NCBI GenBank assembly: GCA_020850595.1
Contig: JADZEK010000034.1
Span: forward strand, 62,001-126,000
Source: Anaerolineales bacterium
GTDB lineage: Bacteria > Chloroflexota > Anaerolineae > Anaerolineales > UBA6663
DNA: 64,000 nt
Direction: 5' to 3'
Shown: in pieces, positions 8,383 through 16,370 of the stretch
Numbering within the stretch: the first letter of the stretch is position 1
Layout of the letters: the number at the start of each line of letters is the position of its first letter
Made by a program: the position numbers and the translations under genes
Notes under the pieces: generated by a model
What the model was told of the DNA's origin: nothing
The model's database searches: none
The model's input: only the letters and a program-made list of their open reading frames with translations

Positions 8383-9300
8383 ATGCAGCCCCCACGCACT
8401 TCGCCCCTCAACGTCATGCTCGTCACCATCTCGCTGGCTGCCATCCTCGGCGGGTTGGCTATTGTCGCCGTCACCAGCCCGCAATCGCTCGACCTGCGCC
8501 GCTTGTTGCCGTTTTTGCAGCCCACCGCTGCGCCCACCCGCACGGCCGGCCCGCCCCCAACCTCCACGGTCACGCTGACGCCCGAGCCATTCACTGCCAC
8601 GCCCACAGTCACCCCGACCGCGCCGCCCGCGCTCGTCACCTCCACCGCAACGGCCTCCGAGCCGCCCGACACCCCCGGCGGCCCCACCCGCACCCCCACG
8701 CCCACCGAGGTCCGGCTGCCGCCCGATGTGCGCGCCCTGGCTGTCATCACTGACAAAATCGGAACGCTGACCGCTCGGGTGCGCGACGTGCCCGATGGCG
8801 CCGAAGTCATCGCCGCCCTGCCGGCCGAGGCCAGCGTGCAGGTTCTCTATGGCAGCCAGGTGGTCAACCAGGTAGAGTGGGTGCCCGTGCGCGTCGGCGG
8901 CGGCCGCAGCGGCTGGATCGCGCGCTTCCTGCTTGTGTTCGTGGTCGAGCGCCCGCCAGGCCCCGTCACACCCGTCACCCCGGCCCCCGCGTCGGCGACC
9001 CCGGTGCCGCCGACCCAGCCGCCCGCCAATACCCAGCCGCCGCCCAACACCTCGGTCCCGGGCAACTCGCCGGTTCCAAGCGGCACGCTCGCGCCGTCCA
9101 CCCTCACCCCCACGCGCACGGCCACCCAGCCGCCGCCCGCGACGGCCACGCGCACCCCCTCACCCACCGACAAGCCCACCGAAACCACCATGCCGAGCGA
9201 GACGCCCACGACCACGCCCAGCCCTACCGAAGAAGCCACTGCCACTGAAACGGCCACCACTGAGCCAACTGCCACCGAAACCGCGACGACCGGCCCCTAA
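8383..9300 (+). CDS. Membrane-anchored protein with a bacterial SH3 domain and Thr/Pro-rich linkers
   Basis: From the ATG at 8383 the protein has 305 residues. One membrane helix lies at about residues 10-30 and probably anchors it with the rest outside. A Thr/Pro-rich linker spans about 45-115. A compact SH3b-like domain follows at about 120-190, with ARVRDVPDGAEVIAALPAEASV and VEWVPVRVGGGRSGWI patterns. A second Thr/Pro/Glu-rich tail of about 110 residues ends it. SH3b domains usually bind cell-wall peptides. A GTG at 8359 would add eight residues. The low-complexity arms resemble those in the lipoproteins at 14656, 15507 and 30423. Confidence 0.75.
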   Translation: MQPPRTSPLNVMLVTISLAAILGGLAIVAVTSPQSLDLRRLLPFLQPTAAPTRTAGPPPTSTVTLTPEPFTATPTVTPTAPPALVTSTATASEPPDTPGGPTRTPTPTEVRLPPDVRALAVITDKIGTLTARVRDVPDGAEVIAALPAEASVQVLYGSQVVNQVEWVPVRVGGGRSGWIARFLLVFVVERPPGPVTPVTPAPASATPVPPTQPPANTQPPPNTSVPGNSPVPSGTLAPSTLTPTRTATQPPPATATRTPSPTDKPTETTMPSETPTTTPSPTEEATATETATTEPTATETATTGP

Positions 9301-9414
9301 TCCGCCTGCCTCCGACCTCCAACCTCCGCCATTCCTCCTCCGCCTCCGTCCCGCACGCCCACCCGCTTGCCTCTCCGCCCGCCTCTGACCCCTGACATCT
9401 GCCACCCACTCCGC

Positions 9415-9443
9415 TTGACTCCCCCCCGCCTCCGTTGTACGAT
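9415..9443 (+). promoter_or_regulatory. Sigma-70-like promoter upstream of fdhA
   Basis: TTGACT at 9415-9420 and TACGAT at 9438-9443 are separated by exactly 17 bp. Transcription would start near 9450, leaving a leader of about 129 nt before the fdhA ATG. Confidence 0.55.
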
Positions 9444-9578
9444 TTCGCTGATCTTGCCTTTATTGACCGGTTTGCGCTACTTTTAGCCCACGGTGCGCCA
9501 GACAACTAAACAACTCGGCGCCAGGTGGCCGACCGGAGCACCCCTCTCGCCCGCGCCTCTTAGAAAGGGAGCAAGCAC

Positions 9579-10775
9579 ATGGCTGGAAATCGCTGCGTCG
9601 TTTACATGGGTCCAGGCAAAGTCGAAGTCCACGACATCGGCTACCCCGAGCTCGCCTTGCCCGAACAAAACCGCAAGTGTGAGCATGGCGTCATCCTCCG
9701 TGTCGTCTCCACCAACATCTGCGGCAGTGACCAGCACATGGTGCGCGGCCGCACCACCGCCCCCCACGGCCAGACCCTCGGCCACGAAATCACCGGCGAA
9801 GTCATTGAAGTCGGCCGCGATGTCGAGTTCATCAAGAAGGGCGACCTGTGCTCCGTGCCCTTCAACATCGCCTGCGGCCGCTGCCGCATGTGCAAAGAAG
9901 GCAAGACCGGCATCTGCCTAAACGTCAACCCCGCCCGCCCCGGCGCCGCCTACGGCTACGTGGACATGGGCGGCTGGAAGGGCGGCCAGGCTGAATACGT
10001 CATGGTCCCCTATGCCGATTTTAACCTGCTCAAGTTCCCTGACCGCGCCCAGGCCATGGAAAAGATCCGTGACCTGACCATGCTCTCCGACATCTTCCCC
10101 ACCGGCTATCACGGGGCCGTCACTGCCGGGGTCACCACCGGCTCCACTGTCTACGTCGCAGGCGCCGGTCCCGTCGGCCTGGCCTGCGCCGCCTCGGCCC
10201 AACTGCTGGGCGCGGGTGTCGTCATCGTGGGCGACCTGATCCCTGAGCGCCTGGCCCAGGCCAAAAGCTTCGGCTGCGAGGTCGTGGATTTGCGTCAAGG
10301 CCCGCTGGCCGACCAGATCGCCCAAATCGTCGGCGAACCGCTGGTAGACGCCGCGGTGGACTGCGTGGGCTTCGAGGCTCGCGGCCACGGCGCCGGCGCC
10401 GGCGAAGCCCCCGCCACCGTGCTCAACGACGTGATGACCGTCGCCCGCGCCGGCGCCAGCATCGGCATCCCCGGCCTCTATGTCACCGGCGACCCGGGCG
10501 GCATTGACGACAACGCCAAGATCGGCCAGCTCGGCATCCGCATTGGCCTCGGCTGGGCCAAGAGCCACAGCTTCACCACCGGCCAGTGCCCCGTCATGCG
10601 CTATCACCGCCAGCTCATGACCGCCATCCTTAACGACAAAGTCCAGATCGCCAAAGCCGTCAACGCCACCGTCATCGCGCTCACCGACGCGCCTCAGGGC
10701 TACAAGGACTTCGACAAAGGCGCGGCCCGCAAATACGTGCTGGACCCGCACGGCCTGATCCCGGCGCTCAACTAA
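9579..10775 (+). CDS. fdhA: Glutathione-independent formaldehyde dehydrogenase (zinc-dependent, MDR family)
   Basis: The 398-residue protein matches the length and sequence of Pseudomonas putida formaldehyde dehydrogenase nearly end to end. It has the STNICGSDQHMVRGRTT catalytic-zinc segment near residues 44-60, GHEITGEV, the four-Cys structural zinc loop CGRCRMCKEGKTGIC, the NAD site GAGPVGLA, and the family-specific GIPGLYVT and LGWAKSHSF segments. This enzyme oxidises formaldehyde to formate with tightly bound NAD and without glutathione; a close relative is formaldehyde dismutase. A clear ribosome site, GAAAGGGAG, precedes the ATG. Two PhyH dioxygenase genes follow, an arrangement that suggests removal of formaldehyde produced by oxidative demethylation. 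Confidence 0.92.
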   Translation: MAGNRCVVYMGPGKVEVHDIGYPELALPEQNRKCEHGVILRVVSTNICGSDQHMVRGRTTAPHGQTLGHEITGEVIEVGRDVEFIKKGDLCSVPFNIACGRCRMCKEGKTGICLNVNPARPGAAYGYVDMGGWKGGQAEYVMVPYADFNLLKFPDRAQAMEKIRDLTMLSDIFPTGYHGAVTAGVTTGSTVYVAGAGPVGLACAASAQLLGAGVVIVGDLIPERLAQAKSFGCEVVDLRQGPLADQIAQIVGEPLVDAAVDCVGFEARGHGAGAGEAPATVLNDVMTVARAGASIGIPGLYVTGDPGGIDDNAKIGQLGIRIGLGWAKSHSFTTGQCPVMRYHRQLMTAILNDKVQIAKAVNATVIALTDAPQGYKDFDKGAARKYVLDPHGLIPALN

Positions 10776-10809
10776 GCGCGCCCCGGCTGTTTGCTGTTCT
10801 GCCTCGCCT

Positions 10810-10833
10810 CGCGCGGCTCATCCCGGCCGCGCG
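10810..10833 (+). terminator. Possible weak terminator hairpin after fdhA
   Basis: CGCGCGGC and GCCGCGCG form an 8-bp stem with an 8-nt loop, 34 bp after the fdhA stop. Only a short T-containing stretch follows (ACTCTTGTCC), so termination would be partial at best. Confidence 0.3.
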
Positions 10834-10880
10834 GGGCGACTCTTGTCCGCCGTCCGCCCGCAGGTCTCTGGAGACTCGCC

Positions 10881-11783
10881 GTGTACACTGAAACCCCCTA
10901 TACCGACGCCACCCCCCTGCTGGCCGACCCGGTCGCCCTGCGCGCCCAAATGGCCCGCGACGGCTTTTTGTTCCTGCGCGGCCTGTTCACCCGTGCGACC
11001 GTGCTCGACCTGCGCCGCCGCATTCTGCTCATCTTGAACAAATATGGCTGGCTCGACCGCAACGCCGACCTCATGGACGGCGTCGTGGACCCCTCGGTGC
11101 ACGCGATGGTGCCCGAGTGCGGCGTGGGCGTCACCGTCCCCGCCTACGAAGACGTGTACAAGACCGAGGCCTTTCATCGCCTGGCCCATCACCCGGCCGT
11201 CGTGAGCCTCATGGCCAAGCTCATGGGCGAAACCGTGCTGATTCACCCCCGCCACATCGCCCGCATGATGTTCCCCGTCAAGAGCACTGCCCCGACCCCG
11301 CCGCATCAAGACCACATCTTCATCCAGGGCGCCAAGGCCGTCTACACCTGCTGGCTGCCGCTCGGCGACTGCCCCGAAAGCATGGGCGGCCTGCAAGTCA
11401 TGCGCGGCTCGCACACCCTCGGGGTGCTGCCGGTGCGCGCCGCCGAAGGCGCGGGCGGGCGCTCCGTCATCCTCGACGGCCTCGACCAGGAATGGACGCG
11501 CGGCGACCTGTCTGCCGGCGATGTGCTGATCTTCCACAGCCTCACCGTGCACCGCGCCGTGCCCAACACCTACCCCGACCGCGTGCGCCTGTCGGTGGAC
11601 TACCGCTACCAGCCCGTCTCGCTCCCGGTCGAAGAGAAGTCGCTCCTGCCACACTGCAACCTGCTGCCCTGGGATCAAATCTACGCAGGTTGGCAGACCA
11701 CTGATATGCAGTATGATTGGCGGCAGTATCCGCTCACTTACGCGACCTTTGACGATGCGCTGCTGACCATCCAGCCCGGCTAG
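10881..11783 (+). CDS. PhyH (phytanoyl-CoA dioxygenase) family Fe(II)/2-oxoglutarate oxygenase, paralogue 1
   Basis: Using the GTG at 10881, which is preceded by TGGAGA, the protein has 300 residues. It shows the PhyH double-stranded beta-helix signature: the iron-binding HQD of PPHQDHIFIQG near residues 141-143, a distal His in FHSLTVHRAVPN, and the 2-oxoglutarate-contacting Arg in DRVRLSVDYRYQP. Members hydroxylate C-H bonds beside heteroatoms or carbonyls; the substrate here is unknown. The next gene encodes a close paralogue of similar length with the same motifs, so the pair arose by tandem duplication. A position just after fdhA suggests an oxidative demethylase-type role, which is inference. 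Confidence 0.85.
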   Translation: MYTETPYTDATPLLADPVALRAQMARDGFLFLRGLFTRATVLDLRRRILLILNKYGWLDRNADLMDGVVDPSVHAMVPECGVGVTVPAYEDVYKTEAFHRLAHHPAVVSLMAKLMGETVLIHPRHIARMMFPVKSTAPTPPHQDHIFIQGAKAVYTCWLPLGDCPESMGGLQVMRGSHTLGVLPVRAAEGAGGRSVILDGLDQEWTRGDLSAGDVLIFHSLTVHRAVPNTYPDRVRLSVDYRYQPVSLPVEEKSLLPHCNLLPWDQIYAGWQTTDMQYDWRQYPLTYATFDDALLTIQPG

Positions 11784-11830
11784 GCCCCACGCCTGGCGCA
11801 ACCCCTAGAGCCGCTTGCGGAGGTGCTCGC

Positions 11831-12865
11831 ATGGAAACACTTGTTCCCTTCATTGACTCGTCGCCCATCCTGCACAACCCGTTCGCCCTGCGCGAACGCA
11901 TGGAGCGCGAGGGCTTTTTCTACTTCAAGCGCCTCCTGCCGCGCGAAGCCGTGCTCGACCTGCGCCGGCAGATCCTCAGCCTGTGCGCCCGCAACGGTTG
12001 GCTCGATGCCAACGCCCCGCTCATGGATGGCATCATTAACCCCGTCACCGTCGCCCAGATTGACAACTTTTACGGCGTGGGCGTCACCCAGGCCGCCTAT
12101 GCCGACATCTACCGCATGGAAGCCTTCCACCGCCTGGCCCAGCACCCCAATATCCTGGGCCTCATGGAGCGTCTGGCTGGCGAGCCGGTCGTGGCCCACC
12201 CCCGTAACATCGCCCGCGTCATGTTCCCCACCAAGGCCAATCCCCCCACCCCGCCGCACCAGGATCACATCCACATCCAGGGTACCCAGGCCGTCTACAC
12301 CTGCTGGATTCCGCTGGGCGACACCACCGAATCGCTCGGCGGGCTGCAAGTGCTGGGCGGCACGCACACCGTCGGCATCCTGCCGGTGCGCCAGGCCGAG
12401 GGCGCGGGCGGGCGCGTGGTCGTCTTGGACGGCCTGAGCGAAACCTGGTCGCACGGCGACTTCGAGGCCGGGGACGCCCTCGTCTTCCACAGCCTCACCG
12501 TTCACCGCTCGGTGCCCAACCAGTTCCCAGACCGCGTCCGCCTCTCGGTAGACTACCGCTATCAGCCCGTCAGCCTGCCCATCGAGAAAAACTCGCTCCT
12601 GCCCCATCTCGGCGTGGTGCCCTCCTGGGACGACGCCTACGCCGGCTGGACCGACCAGCAGTTGCAGTACTACTGGAAGCAGCACGACTTCACTTACCAG
12701 GACTACGACACCTCCTACTTCAAGGATGCCGCCGAACCAGCCATGAGCAGCGGCGCGATGGATGCCCCAAAGACCGGCATGGCTGGGCCGATGATGGGCG
12801 GCCAGATGGGTGGCGGCATGTCTGATCCCATGGGCGGCATGTCCGGCCCTGCCAGCCAAAACTAG
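11831..12865 (+). CDS. PhyH family Fe(II)/2-oxoglutarate oxygenase, paralogue 2 with Met/Gly-rich tail
   Basis: This 344-residue protein is a tandem duplicate of its upstream neighbour. It keeps the iron-binding motif in PPHQDHIHIQG near residue 141, the distal His in FHSLTVHRSVPN and the Arg in RVRLSVDYRYQP. The start is supported by GGAGG 8 nt upstream. It differs by a tail of about 45 residues built from Gly and Met with a few Asp, Ser and Pro; the tail is absent from paralogue 1 and looks disordered. Such Met-rich tails may bind metals or interact weakly with partners. Co-transcription with paralogue 1 is likely from the 47-bp gap. Confidence 0.85.
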   Translation: METLVPFIDSSPILHNPFALRERMEREGFFYFKRLLPREAVLDLRRQILSLCARNGWLDANAPLMDGIINPVTVAQIDNFYGVGVTQAAYADIYRMEAFHRLAQHPNILGLMERLAGEPVVAHPRNIARVMFPTKANPPTPPHQDHIHIQGTQAVYTCWIPLGDTTESLGGLQVLGGTHTVGILPVRQAEGAGGRVVVLDGLSETWSHGDFEAGDALVFHSLTVHRSVPNQFPDRVRLSVDYRYQPVSLPIEKNSLLPHLGVVPSWDDAYAGWTDQQLQYYWKQHDFTYQDYDTSYFKDAAEPAMSSGAMDAPKTGMAGPMMGGQMGGGMSDPMGGMSGPASQN

Positions 12866-13014
12866 CCCGCGCTCCCCTTGGCGAATGCCGGCGCCGCGCT
12901 TGCCGTCAGCGGCGCGGCCTCGCGTTGGCGCAATCGTTGGCGCTGGCACGCAAAACCAACCCATCCGCGTACCGCACCTCAGCCTCGGGTCAGTCACCCC
13001 TGGCCGCTAGCCCT

Positions 13015-14511
13015 ATGTCCACCGCCCTCCGCCTGCATCCATCCAACCCTAAGCTCTTCGACTACCACGGCCGGCCGCTCGTCCTGCTGACCGCTACCGA
13101 GCACTACGGCGCGGTCATGAACCGCCCCTTCCAGTTCGAGCGCTACCTGGCCGACCTGGCCGCGCGCGGCCTCACCCTCACCCGGCTGTTCGCCCTCTTC
13201 CGCGAGCTACAGTCGCCCATCAACCCCTACTCCACCTGCAAGCCGGAGACCCCCGACTACCTGGCCCCCTTCCGGCGCACCGGCCCCGGCCGCGCCCTCG
13301 ACCTGGAACCCAAATACGACCTCGACCAGCCCAATCCTGAGTACTTTGAGCGGCTGCACCGCTTCCTCACGCTGGCGCAAGACTACGGCGTCATCGTCGA
13401 ACTCGTGCTCCTCAGCAACACCTACCTGCCCGCCGTCTGGGAGCTAAATCCGCTCCACAGCCACAACAACGTCAACGGCCTGGAGGACGCCCCCTGGCCC
13501 GATTACATGAGCCGCCGCCACCCCGCGCGCTTTGCTCGTCAGGGCGCGCACGTGCGCCGCCTGGTCACCGAAACCAATGGCTACGACAACCTGATCTACG
13601 AGATCTGCAACGAGCCGGGCGGCAACGCCCCCGTGCCCGGCAGCCCCAGCCTGGCCGAGGTCAACGACTGGCTGGCCGCCCTCATCGCCGTCGTCCGCGA
13701 GACCGAAGCGCGCCTCCCCAACCAGCACCTCCTCGCCGGGCAAGAAGCCTTCACCTACGAGCCCTGGCAGCAGCCCAGCGACCTGACCTTCGCCGGCCTC
13801 GACTACGACATCGTCAACCTGCATCCTTTGCCCAACACCACCTACGCCGGGCACCGCTACGACCTGGGCGGCTTCATGTCCAAGCAGCTCAAGCTGCGCG
13901 CCCTGCGCGACTGCGGCTACGCGCTCTATGCCGCCCCCAAGCCCCTCAACCAGGATGAGGACAACGTCGCCAGCCAGTACAAAGACCTCGACGGCTGGAC
14001 CATCCACCGCAAGCGCGCCTGGACCGTGCTCCTCACCGGCGGCCACTACGACTACATTGACTTCTCCATCATCAACGGCGCCGAAACCGGCACAGCCGCC
14101 TCGAAGACCGCCGTCCGGTCGTGGTTCCAGCACCTCGCCGGCTTCATCCACTCGTTTGACCTGGCCCGCGCCCACCCCCTGCCCGGCCTCGTCACCGCCG
14201 CCCCGCCCCACGCCCTGCCCGTGGCCTTTGGCGTCCCCGGCGAAGACCTGGCCGTCTACCTGGCCGACGAGCGCGAACTGGCCGCCGCGCGCGACCTGCC
14301 CGACGGCGACCTGCTCGACCGCGGCGCCGGCCAACCGATCAGCGGCGCGCTGACCCTCGCGCTGCCCGCGGGCGACTATGCGCTCACCGTTTTCGACCCG
14401 CAAACCGGGCAAGCCACACCCGCCCCGCGCCTCACCAGCAGCGGCGCGCCGCTCACGCTGCCCGTCGGCCCCTTCGTCCACGACACCGTGCTGCGGCTGC
14501 GGCGAACCTAG
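13015..14511 (+). CDS. Glycoside-hydrolase-like protein (GH5-type TIM barrel)
   Basis: The 498-residue protein begins with a NPKLFDYHGRPLVLLTATEHYG strand-turn typical of putative cellulases and collagen-glucosidase-like GH proteins. A (beta/alpha)8 pattern follows, with LIYEICNEPGG near residues 195-205 carrying the Asn-Glu pair expected for the acid/base residue of clan GH-A. About 90 C-terminal residues look like a small beta domain. No signal peptide is seen, so action is probably cytoplasmic. The ATG at 13015 follows about 150 bp of non-coding sequence. The nearby PhyH and mutarotase-like genes suggest carbohydrate or glycoside catabolism. Substrate unknown; the nucleophile Glu is not assigned with confidence. 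Confidence 0.72.
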   Translation: MSTALRLHPSNPKLFDYHGRPLVLLTATEHYGAVMNRPFQFERYLADLAARGLTLTRLFALFRELQSPINPYSTCKPETPDYLAPFRRTGPGRALDLEPKYDLDQPNPEYFERLHRFLTLAQDYGVIVELVLLSNTYLPAVWELNPLHSHNNVNGLEDAPWPDYMSRRHPARFARQGAHVRRLVTETNGYDNLIYEICNEPGGNAPVPGSPSLAEVNDWLAALIAVVRETEARLPNQHLLAGQEAFTYEPWQQPSDLTFAGLDYDIVNLHPLPNTTYAGHRYDLGGFMSKQLKLRALRDCGYALYAAPKPLNQDEDNVASQYKDLDGWTIHRKRAWTVLLTGGHYDYIDFSIINGAETGTAASKTAVRSWFQHLAGFIHSFDLARAHPLPGLVTAAPPHALPVAFGVPGEDLAVYLADERELAAARDLPDGDLLDRGAGQPISGALTLALPAGDYALTVFDPQTGQATPAPRLTSSGAPLTLPVGPFVHDTVLRLRRT

Positions 14512-14655
14512 GCGCGGCTGGGGGTGCTTTTCGTCACCCCGCCCGCCGCGCATCGCCACTGGCCTTCCGGCACGAGGAGGACTACACTCCTGCCTGTCGC
14601 GCGGCGGCGTCAGCCGCGATCAGCCACACCCCATACAGCCCACCAAGGGGGGCAT

Positions 14656-15396
14656 ATGCAGCGCATTCTGCTCGTCCTGACACTGGCCCTAACGTTGATC
14701 GCCTGCGGCGCGTCACCACAAGCGGTGCAAACCGCAGTGGCGCAGACGCAGCAAGCGCAAACCGCCACTGCCGCCGTTGTCGCCCAGACCGCCACGGCCG
14801 GCGCGCCCACCAACTCGCCCGAGCCGACCGACACCCAGGCGCCCACCGCCACCGCCACCACCCCGCCGACCGACACGCCCACGCCGACCGAGCCGCCGAC
14901 GGACACGCCCACGCCCAAGCCCAGCCACACGCCTGAGCCGACCGACACCGCCACCCCGGCCGTCACTAACACCAAAGCGCCGCCCGCCGCCACCTTCACG
15001 GCCACCACGCCGCCCACCCAGCCCGGCCCCGACTTTGTGACCACCGCCAAGGCCGTCAAAGCCCAGGTGGAAAGCATTGGCGGCCAAATAGACCTGGCCC
15101 TGCAAGTCGGCTACATTGACTGCGTGCAGCTCGTCAACAGCTACTTTTACATCACCAGCCGCCGCGAGCTGGTCGTCCCGCCGAACCTGGCCGGCCCCTA
15201 CGCCACCTACCAGTCCGGCATTGATAAGTTCACCGACCGCGTGCACGACATCAACGACAACTGCGTCGCCTTCCTGGCCGACCCGTCGCAGGCCGGCGGC
15301 ATCCCGCAGCAGCAGTGGGGCACCGCGCGCCTGGGCGTCAACGAGAGCAGCGAAATCCTACGCCAGGCCATCCTGGACGCGGGCGGCACGCCGTAA
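14656..15396 (+). CDS. Lipoprotein with Thr/Pro-rich stalk and an uncharacterised two-Cys C-terminal domain (copy 1)
   Basis: The 246-residue protein has a lipobox, LTLIACG, within the first 20 residues, so it is likely lipid-anchored outside the membrane. Ala/Gln/Thr repeats and a Thr/Pro stalk run to about residue 118. The C-terminal domain of about 125 residues starts at PTQPGPDFVT. It contains IDC and DNC cysteines that align with two cysteines of the next gene's product and could form a disulfide. It ends in the shared sequence AGGTP. I do not recognise the domain. The ATG is preceded by AGGGGGG. Confidence 0.7.
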   Translation: MQRILLVLTLALTLIACGASPQAVQTAVAQTQQAQTATAAVVAQTATAGAPTNSPEPTDTQAPTATATTPPTDTPTPTEPPTDTPTPKPSHTPEPTDTATPAVTNTKAPPAATFTATTPPTQPGPDFVTTAKAVKAQVESIGGQIDLALQVGYIDCVQLVNSYFYITSRRELVVPPNLAGPYATYQSGIDKFTDRVHDINDNCVAFLADPSQAGGIPQQQWGTARLGVNESSEILRQAILDAGGTP

Positions 15397-15423
15397 GCCG
15401 CACCGGCGCCTGATCGTTCCGCG

Positions 15424-15463
15424 AACGAGGCCGTGCCGGTAGCGGTTCCGGCACGGCCTCGTT
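15424..15463. terminator. Long perfect hairpin between the two lipoprotein paralogues
   Basis: A 16-bp perfect stem (AACGAGGCCGTGCCGG with its complement) encloses an 8-nt loop, 28 nt after one stop and 44 nt before the next start. No T-run follows. It could attenuate transcription or stabilise the 3' end of the upstream message. Confidence 0.5.
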
Positions 15464-15506
15464 GGTATCTCGGCTCGTTCGCGCTTTGCGCTTGAAGGAA
15501 TGTGCC

Positions 15507-16244
15507 ATGCGCCGCTTGATCGTGGGTATCACCCTGCTGCTCACCCTCGCCGCCTGTGGCAACTCCCCGGCGGCCATCCAGACCGCTGTAGCGCGCACCC
15601 AGGCCGCTGAACAAGCCACCATCGTCGCGTTGGCCCACACCGCCACGGCCGCTGCCCCTACGGCCACCGCCAGCCCCAGCGCCACGCTGACCGTTACCGC
15701 CAGCCCGCTCCCGACCGGCACGCCCACCGCAACGGCCACGCCGACCGAGACCGCCACGCCGGAGCCGAGCGCCACGCCCACGAACACCGTCGAGCCCACC
15801 GCCACCCCGACCAACACCCGCCCGCCCGTCACCCTGGCGCCGCCCACCGCCACCGTGCCCCCCACGCAGCCCGGCCCCGACTTCGTCACCTCCGTCATTG
15901 GGGTGCGCGAGCAGGTCAAGAACATCGGTTGGCAGATTGACCTGGCCGTTCGATCCGGCTTTATTGACTGCCAGCAGGTCATTGATAGCTACGAATATGT
16001 CTTCGACCGGCGTGAACTGGCTGTCGGTCCAGATTTGGCTGTAGCCGGAGCAACCTATCAATCAGCCACCAATCTGTTCCATAGTCAAGTGAAAGACCTT
16101 TACGCCGTCTGCTACACCAATAAGGTCCTGCCGCAATTCTCTCAGCTGATAGGACCACAGCAGTGGGCGACTGCGCGTGCGTCCATCAATGACATCGTCC
16201 CCTTGCTCGACCAGGCCATCCGCGAAGCCGGCGGCACGCCCTAG
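15507..16244 (+). CDS. Lipoprotein with Thr/Pro-rich stalk and an uncharacterised two-Cys C-terminal domain (copy 2)
   Basis: The 245-residue protein mirrors its upstream neighbour: lipobox TLAACG, an Ala/Thr/Pro stalk to about residue 115, then the same domain starting at PTQPGPDFVT with cysteines in FIDC and AVC and the ending AGGTP. The two C-terminal domains align over their full length while the stalks differ, as expected after duplication and drift of low-complexity sequence. GAAGGA precedes the ATG at 15507. It may act as a surface-exposed binding protein, but no function can be assigned from sequence. Confidence 0.7.
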   Translation: MRRLIVGITLLLTLAACGNSPAAIQTAVARTQAAEQATIVALAHTATAAAPTATASPSATLTVTASPLPTGTPTATATPTETATPEPSATPTNTVEPTATPTNTRPPVTLAPPTATVPPTQPGPDFVTSVIGVREQVKNIGWQIDLAVRSGFIDCQQVIDSYEYVFDRRELAVGPDLAVAGATYQSATNLFHSQVKDLYAVCYTNKVLPQFSQLIGPQQWATARASINDIVPLLDQAIREAGGTP

Positions 16245-16284
16245 CCTGCCCATTTTCTACCCAAACCGGACCGCAATTCGCATA

Positions 16285-16313
16285 TTGACACAAGTGTGCA
16301 TTATGCATAATCT
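16285..16313 (+). promoter_or_regulatory. Promoter with overlapping palindrome upstream of the third PhyH gene
   Basis: TTGACA at 16285-16290 and TAATCT at 16308-16313 are 17 bp apart. The 10-bp palindrome TTATGCATAA (16301-16310) overlaps the spacer and -10 box, a typical position for a repressor site. The stretch is markedly more AT-rich than its surroundings. Confidence 0.55.
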
Positions 16314-16370
16314 GTCTTCATCCCATCGCGCCTACCCGCCCTGAGGCCGCCGCCTCCCAGGAGACCGCCC

